Shown: in pieces, positions 1 through 7,732 of the stretch
Layout of the letters: every line of letters begins with the position of its first letter
Position numbering within the stretch: the stretch's first letter is position 1
From: an uncultured Porphyromonas sp.
Lineage (GTDB): Bacteria > Bacteroidota > Bacteroidia > Bacteroidales > Porphyromonadaceae
DNA: 14,937 nucleotides
Direction of reading: 5' to 3'
Assembly (NCBI GenBank): GCA_900554935.1
Contig: USJF01000016.1
Coordinates: 1-14,937 of the forward strand
Notes under the pieces: model-generated
What the model was told of the DNA's origin: nothing
The model's database searches: none
Seen by the model: only the letters and a program-made list of their open reading frames with translations
Program-made: the position numbers and the translations under genes

Positions 1-1
1 G

Positions 2-670
2 GGTGTTGAACCTCTTTTGCAACTCACTAAGGTGGCACTCTCTACGGGAGAAAGCTCGGCGACGCTACCATTGCCCGAAGGAGCTAGAGTCCAGCCAGTC
101 CTCTTCAATAGCTGTGGAAGTCTCTATCTATTCGGTGGGTTCCGTCCAGCCAATGGGGAGGAGCCTCCTTATATGCAGGCGAAGGGGTATAGTCTCTCTC
201 TTGAGGCGCAATTGCCTGAGTGGAAAGTGGTGGCAAATGAGCCTACGATTACACTCAGTAGCGGGTCACGAAAGTTGCTTTTCGTGGGTAGTGCAGTCTC
301 TTGTGATCCGAGTAATGGTACGGTCTATCTAGCTGGTGGGGTGGATTGGGATATCTTCCAGAGTGCCCTGGATAGAGAGTATCGTGAAGGGCAGGCACGT
401 AGAGCTACAGAGCCCGATGAGCAGCTCTTGGCACAGTTTGACGAAGCTCGCAAAGTTTATCTCTCGCAGAGCCCTGAGGCATACCGCTTTATGCCAGCTT
501 TGCTGAAGTTTAATCCCCAGTCGGACGAGTGGGAGGTGGTGGCAGAAGAGCCGGCCTTTGCCACTGCTGGGGCGGTGCTTTCGGTAAAAGGAGGTATGGC
601 CTATCTGGTCGGCGGAGAGCTAAAGCCTCGATTGAGGACGCCCAATATCTGGTATTTGAAGATTAAGTAA
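2..670 (+). CDS. Cyclically permuted mutarotase (NanM-like kelch protein), 5'-truncated by the window edge
   Basis: Probable sialate mutarotase, which speeds interconversion of the alpha anomer of Neu5Ac released by sialidases and the beta anomer. The frame is open to the left edge, so about 222 C-terminal residues are seen. Kelch-type blades show as LYLFGGF near the start, VYLAGGVDW in the middle and MAYLVGGE near the end. The segment after the middle blade (DWDIFQSAL, then a charged helix, then YRFMPALLKFNP) and the C-terminal GGELKPRLRTPNIW match what I know of the family described as a circular permutation of E. coli YjhT/NanM. A full member has roughly 320-360 residues, so about a third is missing, including any signal peptide; whether it is periplasmic cannot be judged. 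It ends 31 nt before the lyase gene, consistent with one operon. The internal TTG at 17 is unlikely to be the start because homologous-looking sequence continues upstream of it. Family assignment is from memory of motifs; the mutarotase role is inferred from family and neighbours. Confidence 0.82.
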   Translation, partial: GVEPLLQLTKVALSTGESSATLPLPEGARVQPVLFNSCGSLYLFGGFRPANGEEPPYMQAKGYSLSLEAQLPEWKVVANEPTITLSSGSRKLLFVGSAVSCDPSNGTVYLAGGVDWDIFQSALDREYREGQARRATEPDEQLLAQFDEARKVYLSQSPEAYRFMPALLKFNPQSDEWEVVAEEPAFATAGAVLSVKGGMAYLVGGELKPRLRTPNIWYLKIK

Positions 671-701
671 CTAAGGATAATTTTATCAAAACATATATTA
701 T

Positions 702-1637
702 ATGAAGCAATTTAAGAAGATCAAAGGGCTGATCACTGCCCCCTTTACTCCCTTTACAGCCGATGGCTCGGAGGTTAATTATGAAATTATTCCACAGTAT
801 GCCAAGTTGCTACACGATAATGGCCTTGTTGGCGTCTTTATCAACGGCTCTTCGGGCGAAGGGTATATGCTTACTGATGAGGAGCGTATGAAACTAGCCG
901 AGGCGTGGATCGAGTCGACTAAAGGCTGGGATAACTTTGGTGTGATTGTACATGTAGGCGCTACCTGCGTGAGGAGTAGCCAGAAGCTTGCTAAGCACGC
1001 TCAGGAGATTGGAGCAATGGGTATCGGAGCGATGGCTTCGCCTTTCCCCAAGGTGGCACGTGTGGAGGAGTTGGTTGCCTACTGCAAGCAAATTGCTGAG
1101 GGAGCGCCAGAGCTACCTTTCTACTATTATCATATCCCCGTATTCAATGGGGCTTACCTCTCTATGATGGACTTTTTGAAGCTGGCGGAGAAGGAGATAC
1201 CTACTCTGGCTGGTATCAAGTACACCTATGAGAGCCTTTACGAGTACAATCAATGTATGCTCTATAAGGATGGTAAATTTGATATGCTCCATGGACAGGA
1301 CGAGACGATCCTTTCGGCGCTCGTGATGGGTGGTGCACAAGGTGGTATCAGCGGTACGGGGAACTATATCGGTAATGTACTTGTGGGTATTATCGATGCG
1401 TGGAATGCTGGAGATGTAAAGAAGGCAGTGGAGTGCCAAAATTACGCTCAGGCAGTGATCAATGTGATCGCTCAGTTCCGTGGTAATATCGTGGCTGGCA
1501 AACGGATTATGAAGTTCTTAGGGCTTGACCTTGGTCCTAATCGTATACCATTCCGCAACCTAGAGCCAGCTGAGGAGGCCGAAGTGAAGCGTCAGCTGGA
1601 GGAGATTGACTTCTTCAATAAATGCAATAAGCACTAA
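702..1637 (+). CDS. nanA: N-acetylneuraminate lyase
   Basis: Cytoplasmic class I aldolase splitting Neu5Ac into pyruvate and N-acetylmannosamine, the first committed step of sialic acid catabolism (called nanL in B. fragilis). The 311-residue protein is a complete DapA/NanA-type TIM barrel. Visible signatures: GSSGE at residues 49-53, which binds the pyruvate carboxylate; the general acid/base Tyr143 in YYYHIP (E. coli Tyr137); the Schiff-base Lys173 in LAGIKYT (E. coli Lys165); and HGQDE at 197-201, corresponding to the E. coli GYDE segment that contacts the sugar and separating NanA from dihydrodipicolinate synthase. No signal peptide is present. The ATG at 702 gives the usual family N-terminus (KGLITAPFTPF); upstream there is only AT-rich sequence with a weak AAGGA about 23 nt away, as is common in Bacteroidota. 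The stop lies 6 nt before the epimerase ATG, which implies co-transcription. Confidence 0.95.
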   Translation: MKQFKKIKGLITAPFTPFTADGSEVNYEIIPQYAKLLHDNGLVGVFINGSSGEGYMLTDEERMKLAEAWIESTKGWDNFGVIVHVGATCVRSSQKLAKHAQEIGAMGIGAMASPFPKVARVEELVAYCKQIAEGAPELPFYYYHIPVFNGAYLSMMDFLKLAEKEIPTLAGIKYTYESLYEYNQCMLYKDGKFDMLHGQDETILSALVMGGAQGGISGTGNYIGNVLVGIIDAWNAGDVKKAVECQNYAQAVINVIAQFRGNIVAGKRIMKFLGLDLGPNRIPFRNLEPAEEAEVKRQLEEIDFFNKCNKH

Positions 1638-1643
1638 GCGGAT

Positions 1644-2822
1644 ATGCAGCTAAAGGATTACAGACAATTATATACTCGGGAGTTGACCGAGAATATCCTC
1701 CCTTTTTGGTTGGAGCATGGTCTCGATAGGGAGCATGGGGGAATCTACACCTGTGTGGATCGTGATGGTACGCTGATGGATAGCACCAAATCGGTCTGGT
1801 TTCAAGGGCGTAGCCTCTTCTCTTTTGCTTACGCCTATAATGAGATTGAGCAGCGACCTGAGTGGCTGGAGGCGTGCGAGGTGATTCTTCCTTTCCTTGA
1901 GAAGTGTTTTGATCCCTCTGATGGGCGAATGTATTTCGAGGTGAAGGCCGATGGGACGCCACTTCGTAAGCGTCGCTATGTCTTCTCTGAGAGCTTTGCT
2001 ATTATTGGCTGGGTTGAGTATGCCAAGGCGACGGGTAAGATGAATTATGCTGAGCGGGCATTGAAGCTATTTAAGGAGGTACAGCATTGGCTCGCCACTC
2101 CAGGAATACTAGAGCCTAAGTACCTCCCTACTCAGCAGGCAATCGGTCACAGCATCTCTATGATTATGATGAATGTGGCGGTGGTACTTCGTTCGGTGAG
2201 CGATGACCCGTGTCTTCATGAGCAGGCGAGGAGCTCTTTTAGGCTGATCAAGGATAAACTTTATCAGCCCAATTACCACGCCCTTCTGGAAATGGTGACG
2301 CCCGAAGGGGAGCTGATTGATACGCTCAATGGGCGGGTGATTAATCCTGGGCACTGTATCGAGACTGCTTGGTTCCTGATGGAGGCAAGTAAGGTATTCA
2401 AGGAGAGTGACTGGGCCGATGAAGCTAGGGACTTCGCCATTAAGGTACTAGAGGATGCCTGGCAGTGGGGTTGGGATAAGGAGTATGGCGGGATCATCAA
2501 CTTCCGTGATTGCAAAGGCTTCCCAGCTCAAGACTACTCACAGGATATGAAGTTCTGGTGGCCACAGACGGAGGCGGTGATTGCTTCGCTATATGCCTAC
2601 CTGATTACGCACAATGAGAAGTATTTGGAGTGGCACCAAATGGCACACAACTGGATGTGGCAACACCTCCGAGATGAGGAGAAAGGAGAGTGGTATGGCT
2701 ATCTACATAGAGATGGTACGGTGGCTCAGCCAGCCAAGGGAAACCTATTTAAGGGACCTTTCCATATCCCTCGTATGCTGGTGAAGTCGGCATTGCTCTG
2801 CGATGAGATCTCTCACATGTAA
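1644..2822 (+). CDS. nanE: N-acylglucosamine/N-acetylmannosamine 2-epimerase (AGE/RnBP family)
   Basis: Cytoplasmic epimerase predicted to convert free ManNAc, the lyase product, to GlcNAc, which a ROK-type kinase could then phosphorylate. The 392-residue protein has the (alpha/alpha)6-barrel AGE fold. Known catalytic positions of cyanobacterial AGE (Arg57, His239, Glu308, His372) are matched by Arg56 in VWFQGR, His237 and Glu240 in NPGHCIE, Glu310 in FWWPQTE, and His374 in GPFHIPR. It is unrelated to the TIM-barrel NanE that acts on ManNAc-6-phosphate in E. coli; its place directly behind a lyase gene is the B. fragilis arrangement, in which an AGE-like NanE was shown to be required for growth on sialic acid. 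The start is 6 nt after the nanA stop. Alternatives within the superfamily (cellobiose epimerase, mannose isomerase) are less likely given the neighbours. Substrate is inferred; family is secure. Confidence 0.92.
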   Translation: MQLKDYRQLYTRELTENILPFWLEHGLDREHGGIYTCVDRDGTLMDSTKSVWFQGRSLFSFAYAYNEIEQRPEWLEACEVILPFLEKCFDPSDGRMYFEVKADGTPLRKRRYVFSESFAIIGWVEYAKATGKMNYAERALKLFKEVQHWLATPGILEPKYLPTQQAIGHSISMIMMNVAVVLRSVSDDPCLHEQARSSFRLIKDKLYQPNYHALLEMVTPEGELIDTLNGRVINPGHCIETAWFLMEASKVFKESDWADEARDFAIKVLEDAWQWGWDKEYGGIINFRDCKGFPAQDYSQDMKFWWPQTEAVIASLYAYLITHNEKYLEWHQMAHNWMWQHLRDEEKGEWYGYLHRDGTVAQPAKGNLFKGPFHIPRMLVKSALLCDEISHM

Positions 2823-2864
2823 GCTATTGAATTGTATTAGTATCAAACCTATTTTATAAACTGT

Positions 2865-5800
2865 ATGGAACAACTATCTAAAACCAAAACATGGGGTGTG
2901 GCAAGGCTGATGTCGCTATTGCTCGCTCTTGTGATGCTTCCTGCTGCCCAGCTACTTGCTCAGAGCGTAACGCTCAAGGGTACGGTGGTGGACGACCTAG
3001 GTGACCCCGTTATCGGTGCCTCGGTGGCAGTGGCGGAGGATACCTCTAAGGGAGCTCTCACCAATCTGGATGGCGAATTTACCATCCCCAACGCTCCCGC
3101 TAAGGGAACGCTTCGTATCTCTTACGTCGGTATGAAGACCATCGAGATACCTATCAATGGACAAACCAACTTCTCTATCACCCTACACCCCGACAACGAG
3201 CTCCTCGATGAAGTCGTAGTCGTAGGATATACCACACAAAAGAGGTCGGAGATGACTACCTCTGTAGCAAAACTAGATAATAAGGTACTTGAGAGTGCTC
3301 CACGCTCAAATGCAGCAACTGCTCTCCAAGGTACGATCCCGGGACTTCGTGTCTCTGCTACAACGGGTCAGCCAGGTAGTACACCAAGTATGGTGCTCCG
3401 TGGTGGTACAGATTGGAATGGTGGTGGCTCTCCTCTAGTATTGATCGATGGCGTTCCAGGCTCTTTCTATGCACTGAACGCTGATGATATTGCTTCTATT
3501 GAAGTGATGAAGGATGCCGCCTCAACTGCAGTATATGGTGCTCGTGCAGCTAATGGTGTGATTATCGTCACTACCAAGAAAGGCAAGACTGGTACCTCAA
3601 GCATTCAAGTGCGTGCCAAATTATCGACCAATACTCGCCCTCAAGATCCAATGCAATATCTATCTGCCCCCGACTATGTTCGTATGAATAGATTGGCAAT
3701 AAAGAGATATCAAGCGAATATTGATCCTAATGGCTTCGAAGCATATCTTTCTGGTAATAATGGTGCTGCTACAGGTAATGATATTTTAAATGGATACTAT
3801 ACTATTGGAGAACTAACTAAGGCTAATGAGTATCTATTGAAGTTCCCAGAGTGGCACTCAATGGATGACCCTATCAATCCAGGAAAGAAGCTAATTTTCC
3901 AGGATAATCATTTCTTTGACTCCTTTTTCCAGCCTTCTTTCTCTCAAGATTACTCTATTAATGCTTCTGGAGGTAATGATAAGGGGACTTACTATTTAGG
4001 CCTTGGATACTTAAGCGATAAAGGATTGGTTCTTGGATCTTCATTTACTCGATTCTCAGGAACATTCAATGGTAGCTACAATATCACGGATAAGCTCCGT
4101 ATTTCATCGGGGGTTATATATAGCCTATCCAATCAGAACGTTCCATTTGATAATATATACAATATATTCCAACGCTCTGCAGGACTGGCTCCTACCACGC
4201 GTAAGTTCTATGCCAATCCTGATGGGTCCAATTCAGATCGTCCACATCCTGGCTATGAGTTCGGATTTGGAAATCCACTTTACTACCACGATAAGTTTGA
4301 GCAGTACAACCTAGAACAACGCTTCACTGGTAATGTCTCAATTGATTACAAGATTATTGATCAGCTGACATTGACCCTTCGTGGTAGCCACTTTATGATC
4401 AATAACAATAATGAGAGTTTTAATCACGCATTCGTTTCTAAAGGTTCGCTTAATACTACCCGTAAAGCTGGTGTAGGATATGATCGTACCATCAGAAATC
4501 AATTCACAGGTACGCTCAATTATCGGGACACATTTAGAGAGAAGCACAATCTAGCCGTTTTGCTCGGTACTGAATACTTTATTAATAAGTACTTTGAATC
4601 TTCAGCTTCAACAAAAGGTTCACCCACAGATATTGTTCATACACTAAATGCGGGTGCAGAGACAGATGGAAAACCAACTTCTAGCCACTCTGCCTATGCC
4701 ATTGCTTCACTATTCGGTCAGATCAATTATGATTACGACTATAGGTACCTATTGGGGCTAACATTCCGATATGATGGCACTTCAAGATTGGCACAGCAGA
4801 AGTATGGTTTCTTCCCTGGCATATCACTTGGTTGGAATGCACACAATGAAACTTTCTATAAGGAGAGTGCCCTTAAAAATTACATCAATACCCTAAAGCC
4901 ACGTATCTCCTATGGTGTCAATGGTAATGTGGATGTGCTAGGAGACTATACAGTATATGGTCTATATGCAGGTAATGGTACTTACGACTCTCAATCAGGA
5001 TACGTAAATACAGTTCTTCCTAACTTTCCGCTTCGTTGGGAGCGTTCTACTACACTCAACTTCGGTCTTGACCTTGGTTTATTGAACAATCGAATCACCG
5101 TCACTACTGAGTACTTTATCCGTGATGTGATGGATAAGTTGGCTGATAAGGACTTAGCTTACTGGTCTGGATTTTCTACAGTTAAGACCAATAACGGTAT
5201 TCTTCAGAATAGAGGTATAGAACTGGCAATCAATGCAGATATCATAAAGACCAAGGATTTCTATTGGTCTATGGGAGCCAACTTTACTTCTATCAAGAGC
5301 TATGCAAAGAAACTGCCAAATAATGGATTGGAGAAAAACCGACAGGGTGGTACTGAGATCGTAGATCCTAATGACCCTAAGAAGACTATCTGGGTAGGTG
5401 GCCAGCAGGAGGGTGAGCGACTAGGATATGACTTGGTAACAGCTTATATCTTTGACGGCGTCTATAAGACTCAAGCAGAACTTGATAAGGATAAGGATAG
5501 AATTGTTCAATTTGCAAAGCATAAGGATAAGCGCTTCCTAGGTGATGCTCGTTGGAAAGACCTTAATGGAGATGGTGTTATTGATGGAAAAGACCGTAAG
5601 GTGATGGGTCGTACCACTCCTTGGCTCATCGGTGGCCTCAATACCAATATTGGGTACAAGGGATTTGATCTCTATATTAAGACAGACTTTGCCATTGGGC
5701 ACTTAATGTGGAATGGTCGTTATATCAAGGGTATTGCTCAGACTCAAGGTAATCAAAATGGACCTGTACAGATCCTAGATACTTGGAGTGAGACTAATAA

Positions 5801-6125
5801 AGATTCCAATATCCCAAGCTATACCTTCGTAGATCCTCAAAAGAATCACCAAGCAGGTGGTGGAGACCAAGGAAGTATAGATTCTGGAAGTAGTGCTAAC
5901 CTACAGAAGGGGGATTACCTAGCCATCCGTGAGGTGACGCTAAGCTACACTTACGATAAGCCACTACTAGGGGATATGATCAAGAATGTAAGGCTATATC
6001 TTACTGGCTCCAATCTCCATTACTTCACAGCCTATAATGGTAGCTCCCCTGAGTATGGAGCTTCTATGATGGGTGCCTACCCTCTTCCTAAGACCTTTAC
6101 CTTTGGTCTAAATGTTACATTTTAA
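2865..6125 (+). CDS. nanO: SusC/RagA-family TonB-dependent outer-membrane receptor (NanO-like)
   Basis: Outer-membrane TonB-dependent channel, predicted to import sialic acid or sialylated glycans together with the SusD partner encoded next. The 1086-residue protein has a signal peptide (hydrophobic residues about 15-31, likely cleavage near LLAQ-S at 33), an N-terminal carboxypeptidase-regulatory-like domain (about 35-110, VTLKGTVVDDLGDPVIGASV region), a TonB box DEVVVVGY at 115-122, and a plug ending in the SusC hallmark SIEVMKDAASTAVYGARAAN (211-230). A long beta-barrel follows and ends in the terminal aromatic residue (NVTF) used for barrel insertion. DLNGDGVIDGKDRK in the C-terminal third is also typical of the family. 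The gap to nanE is 42 nt and to the SusD gene 15 nt. Base composition changes inside the gene: the plug-coding part is GC-rich and the barrel-coding part distinctly AT-rich. The symbol and sialic acid specificity come from context, not from binding-site residues. Confidence 0.93.
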   Translation: MEQLSKTKTWGVARLMSLLLALVMLPAAQLLAQSVTLKGTVVDDLGDPVIGASVAVAEDTSKGALTNLDGEFTIPNAPAKGTLRISYVGMKTIEIPINGQTNFSITLHPDNELLDEVVVVGYTTQKRSEMTTSVAKLDNKVLESAPRSNAATALQGTIPGLRVSATTGQPGSTPSMVLRGGTDWNGGGSPLVLIDGVPGSFYALNADDIASIEVMKDAASTAVYGARAANGVIIVTTKKGKTGTSSIQVRAKLSTNTRPQDPMQYLSAPDYVRMNRLAIKRYQANIDPNGFEAYLSGNNGAATGNDILNGYYTIGELTKANEYLLKFPEWHSMDDPINPGKKLIFQDNHFFDSFFQPSFSQDYSINASGGNDKGTYYLGLGYLSDKGLVLGSSFTRFSGTFNGSYNITDKLRISSGVIYSLSNQNVPFDNIYNIFQRSAGLAPTTRKFYANPDGSNSDRPHPGYEFGFGNPLYYHDKFEQYNLEQRFTGNVSIDYKIIDQLTLTLRGSHFMINNNNESFNHAFVSKGSLNTTRKAGVGYDRTIRNQFTGTLNYRDTFREKHNLAVLLGTEYFINKYFESSASTKGSPTDIVHTLNAGAETDGKPTSSHSAYAIASLFGQINYDYDYRYLLGLTFRYDGTSRLAQQKYGFFPGISLGWNAHNETFYKESALKNYINTLKPRISYGVNGNVDVLGDYTVYGLYAGNGTYDSQSGYVNTVLPNFPLRWERSTTLNFGLDLGLLNNRITVTTEYFIRDVMDKLADKDLAYWSGFSTVKTNNGILQNRGIELAINADIIKTKDFYWSMGANFTSIKSYAKKLPNNGLEKNRQGGTEIVDPNDPKKTIWVGGQQEGERLGYDLVTAYIFDGVYKTQAELDKDKDRIVQFAKHKDKRFLGDARWKDLNGDGVIDGKDRKVMGRTTPWLIGGLNTNIGYKGFDLYIKTDFAIGHLMWNGRYIKGIAQTQGNQNGPVQILDTWSETNKDSNIPSYTFVDPQKNHQAGGGDQGSIDSGSSANLQKGDYLAIREVTLSYTYDKPLLGDMIKNVRLYLTGSNLHYFTAYNGSSPEYGASMMGAYPLPKTFTFGLNVTF

Positions 6126-6140
6126 TCATATCCTTAGATT

Positions 6141-7655
6141 ATGAAGACAAATAGATATATTACAAAAATAGTAGCAGTAGCTTTGGTGCTTCTATCCCTT
6201 ACCGGTTGCAAAGGGCTTCTTGATTTGAAGCCAGATAGTTCATTAACATATCACGCCTTTTGGGATACTGAAGACCGAGCAAGAGCTGCATTTATAGGCA
6301 ACTACACTAGGTTCAGAAGCTATGCAGAGACTTTTTGGACACTAGGAGAGGTGCGTAGTGACCTATGGGGCGGAAAGGCAATGGAGGATGCGTGGAATAA
6401 AGACCTCATTCAAAATGACTTCAATGCACTAAAGGCCCCATATGGAAGTAACTTTGCTGACTTCTATGGTTTTATACACAATCTGAATGACTTTATTGCT
6501 AATGCGCCAAAATCGCCATTAGCATCAAATACTAAGGATTTTAATAACATGATGGCACAAATGCATGGCATTAGAGCCTTAGTATATTATACGTTGCTTA
6601 AGACCTGGGGCGACGCGGTCATTAGTACCGACCCCGCTGATGGCGACTTTATTGCCAATGAAAGCGTTCAGAAGCGGAAGCGTGCTCCTAAGGCTGAGGT
6701 GATGAAGCAAGTTCTTGATGACATTGCTAAGTCGTTGGAGTACTACGAAAAGTCGGGAACCGATAATTGGCGCAACTCTGCAGCGTATTGGTCTAAGAAT
6801 GCTACTTTAACACTAAAAGGTGATGTTCTCTTATGGAAAGGACAGGTACTTAATGGTGGTCAAGCTGACTTCCAAGCTGCTAAGGAAGCTCTTGAATTAG
6901 TCAAGGGAAACTTAGTCGCTTATGATAAGCTTTGGGGCATTGATAACGAACGTAACAAAGAGTTTATTTTTGCTTTTGACTATAAGGAAAATCAAAGTTC
7001 TCACTGGTATGGTAGCTTGACTGCCAAAGCAGGTGATGTGGTTTCTGTGGTAGACCAAAAAGGAAATATGGTAGGTGACTATTATGGCTTCCAAGGTGGC
7101 AATAGATACGGAGTATCTCAGTTTGCCATCAATAAACTCTATGAGTTTGATGGCGATAAGCGTCAGAATACGTTTATCTTATTCTATGAGCCTGGTAAGC
7201 CAGTTGATGTTCACAACCTTGCTAGTAAGTATTACAAAGGTGCTGCTCTCTCTAAGTTTATGGGGTATACTGATGAATCTGGAGAGCGTAGGTATTGGGA
7301 GAATATCCCTCTTTACCGCTATGCTGATGTGCTTCTGCTTCTTGCTGAGGCTAAAAACCAGTTGGGTGAGGACCCTTCTGCCGAGATTAATAAAATACGT
7401 GAGCGTGCTGGTGTTGCCGTGAAGTATATCTCTAAGAGCAAGCTTGATAATAAGCGTGCCATCCTTGATGAGCGTCTGAGAGAGTTTGCAGGTGAAGGCA
7501 AGAGATGGTGGGATTTGGTAAGGGCTGGCGACGATCTAGTCTTTGACTACGTCACAAATCTGAAGAAGGAGAATAGACACATGATCTATCTACCTCTATC
7601 CAATTCGCTTATCTCTAAGGATCCTGAGTATATTACTCAAACTGAGGGCTACTAA
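6141..7655 (+). CDS. nanU: SusD/RagB-family surface lipoprotein (NanU-like)
   Basis: Surface-exposed glycan-binding lipoprotein that forms the lid of the SusC channel, predicted here to bind sialic acid. The 504-residue protein starts with a lipoprotein signal peptide and lipobox LTGC, so Cys23 becomes the lipidated N-terminus. SusD features follow in order: RALVYYTLLKTWGD (145-158), IPLYRYADVLLLLAEAKN (389-406), EINKIRERAG (415-424), LDERLREFAGEGKRWWDLVR (442-461) and the closing LPLSNSLISKDP (484-495). Length is usual for the family. It begins 15 nt after the receptor stop, the normal susC-susD layout, and is followed by a hairpin with a T-tract. Its base composition is more AT-rich than the lyase, epimerase and MFS genes. 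Ligand and symbol are inferred from context. Confidence 0.92.
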   Translation: MKTNRYITKIVAVALVLLSLTGCKGLLDLKPDSSLTYHAFWDTEDRARAAFIGNYTRFRSYAETFWTLGEVRSDLWGGKAMEDAWNKDLIQNDFNALKAPYGSNFADFYGFIHNLNDFIANAPKSPLASNTKDFNNMMAQMHGIRALVYYTLLKTWGDAVISTDPADGDFIANESVQKRKRAPKAEVMKQVLDDIAKSLEYYEKSGTDNWRNSAAYWSKNATLTLKGDVLLWKGQVLNGGQADFQAAKEALELVKGNLVAYDKLWGIDNERNKEFIFAFDYKENQSSHWYGSLTAKAGDVVSVVDQKGNMVGDYYGFQGGNRYGVSQFAINKLYEFDGDKRQNTFILFYEPGKPVDVHNLASKYYKGAALSKFMGYTDESGERRYWENIPLYRYADVLLLLAEAKNQLGEDPSAEINKIRERAGVAVKYISKSKLDNKRAILDERLREFAGEGKRWWDLVRAGDDLVFDYVTNLKKENRHMIYLPLSNSLISKDPEYITQTEGY

Positions 7656-7675
7656 TAACATTGTACGATGAGCAT

Positions 7676-7720
7676 AGTGAGGTGCTGGAGCGTATGCACT
7701 GGCACCTCACTTTTATTTTA
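7676..7720 (+). terminator. Intrinsic terminator or attenuator between the SusD and MFS genes
   Basis: A perfect 10-bp inverted repeat, AGTGAGGTGC (7676-7685) and GCACCTCACT (7702-7711), has a 16-nt loop and runs straight into TTTATTTTA. It begins 20 nt after the SusD stop and its T-tract ends 12 nt before the MFS ATG. The structure fits Rho-independent termination, limiting read-through from the highly expressed SusCD genes into the transporter gene. The loop is longer than in most terminators, so efficiency is uncertain. Confidence 0.72.
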
Positions 7721-7732
7721 ATAGATATTGAT

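Noticed and set aside
1615..1962. 115-codon minus-strand frame across the nanA/nanE junction
   Set aside because: It is antisense to two strongly supported enzyme genes and its translation is low-complexity and without domains.
2827..2857. Possible separate promoter before the SusC gene (TTG, 20 nt, TATTTTAT)
   Set aside because: The -7 element lacks the final TTTG, and the predicted start would leave almost no leader before ATG 2865.
7661..7732. In-frame upstream extension of the MFS gene from a TTG codon
   Set aside because: It would be translated through the terminator hairpin and adds 24 residues unlike the usual N-terminus; ATG 7733 gives a normal first membrane helix.
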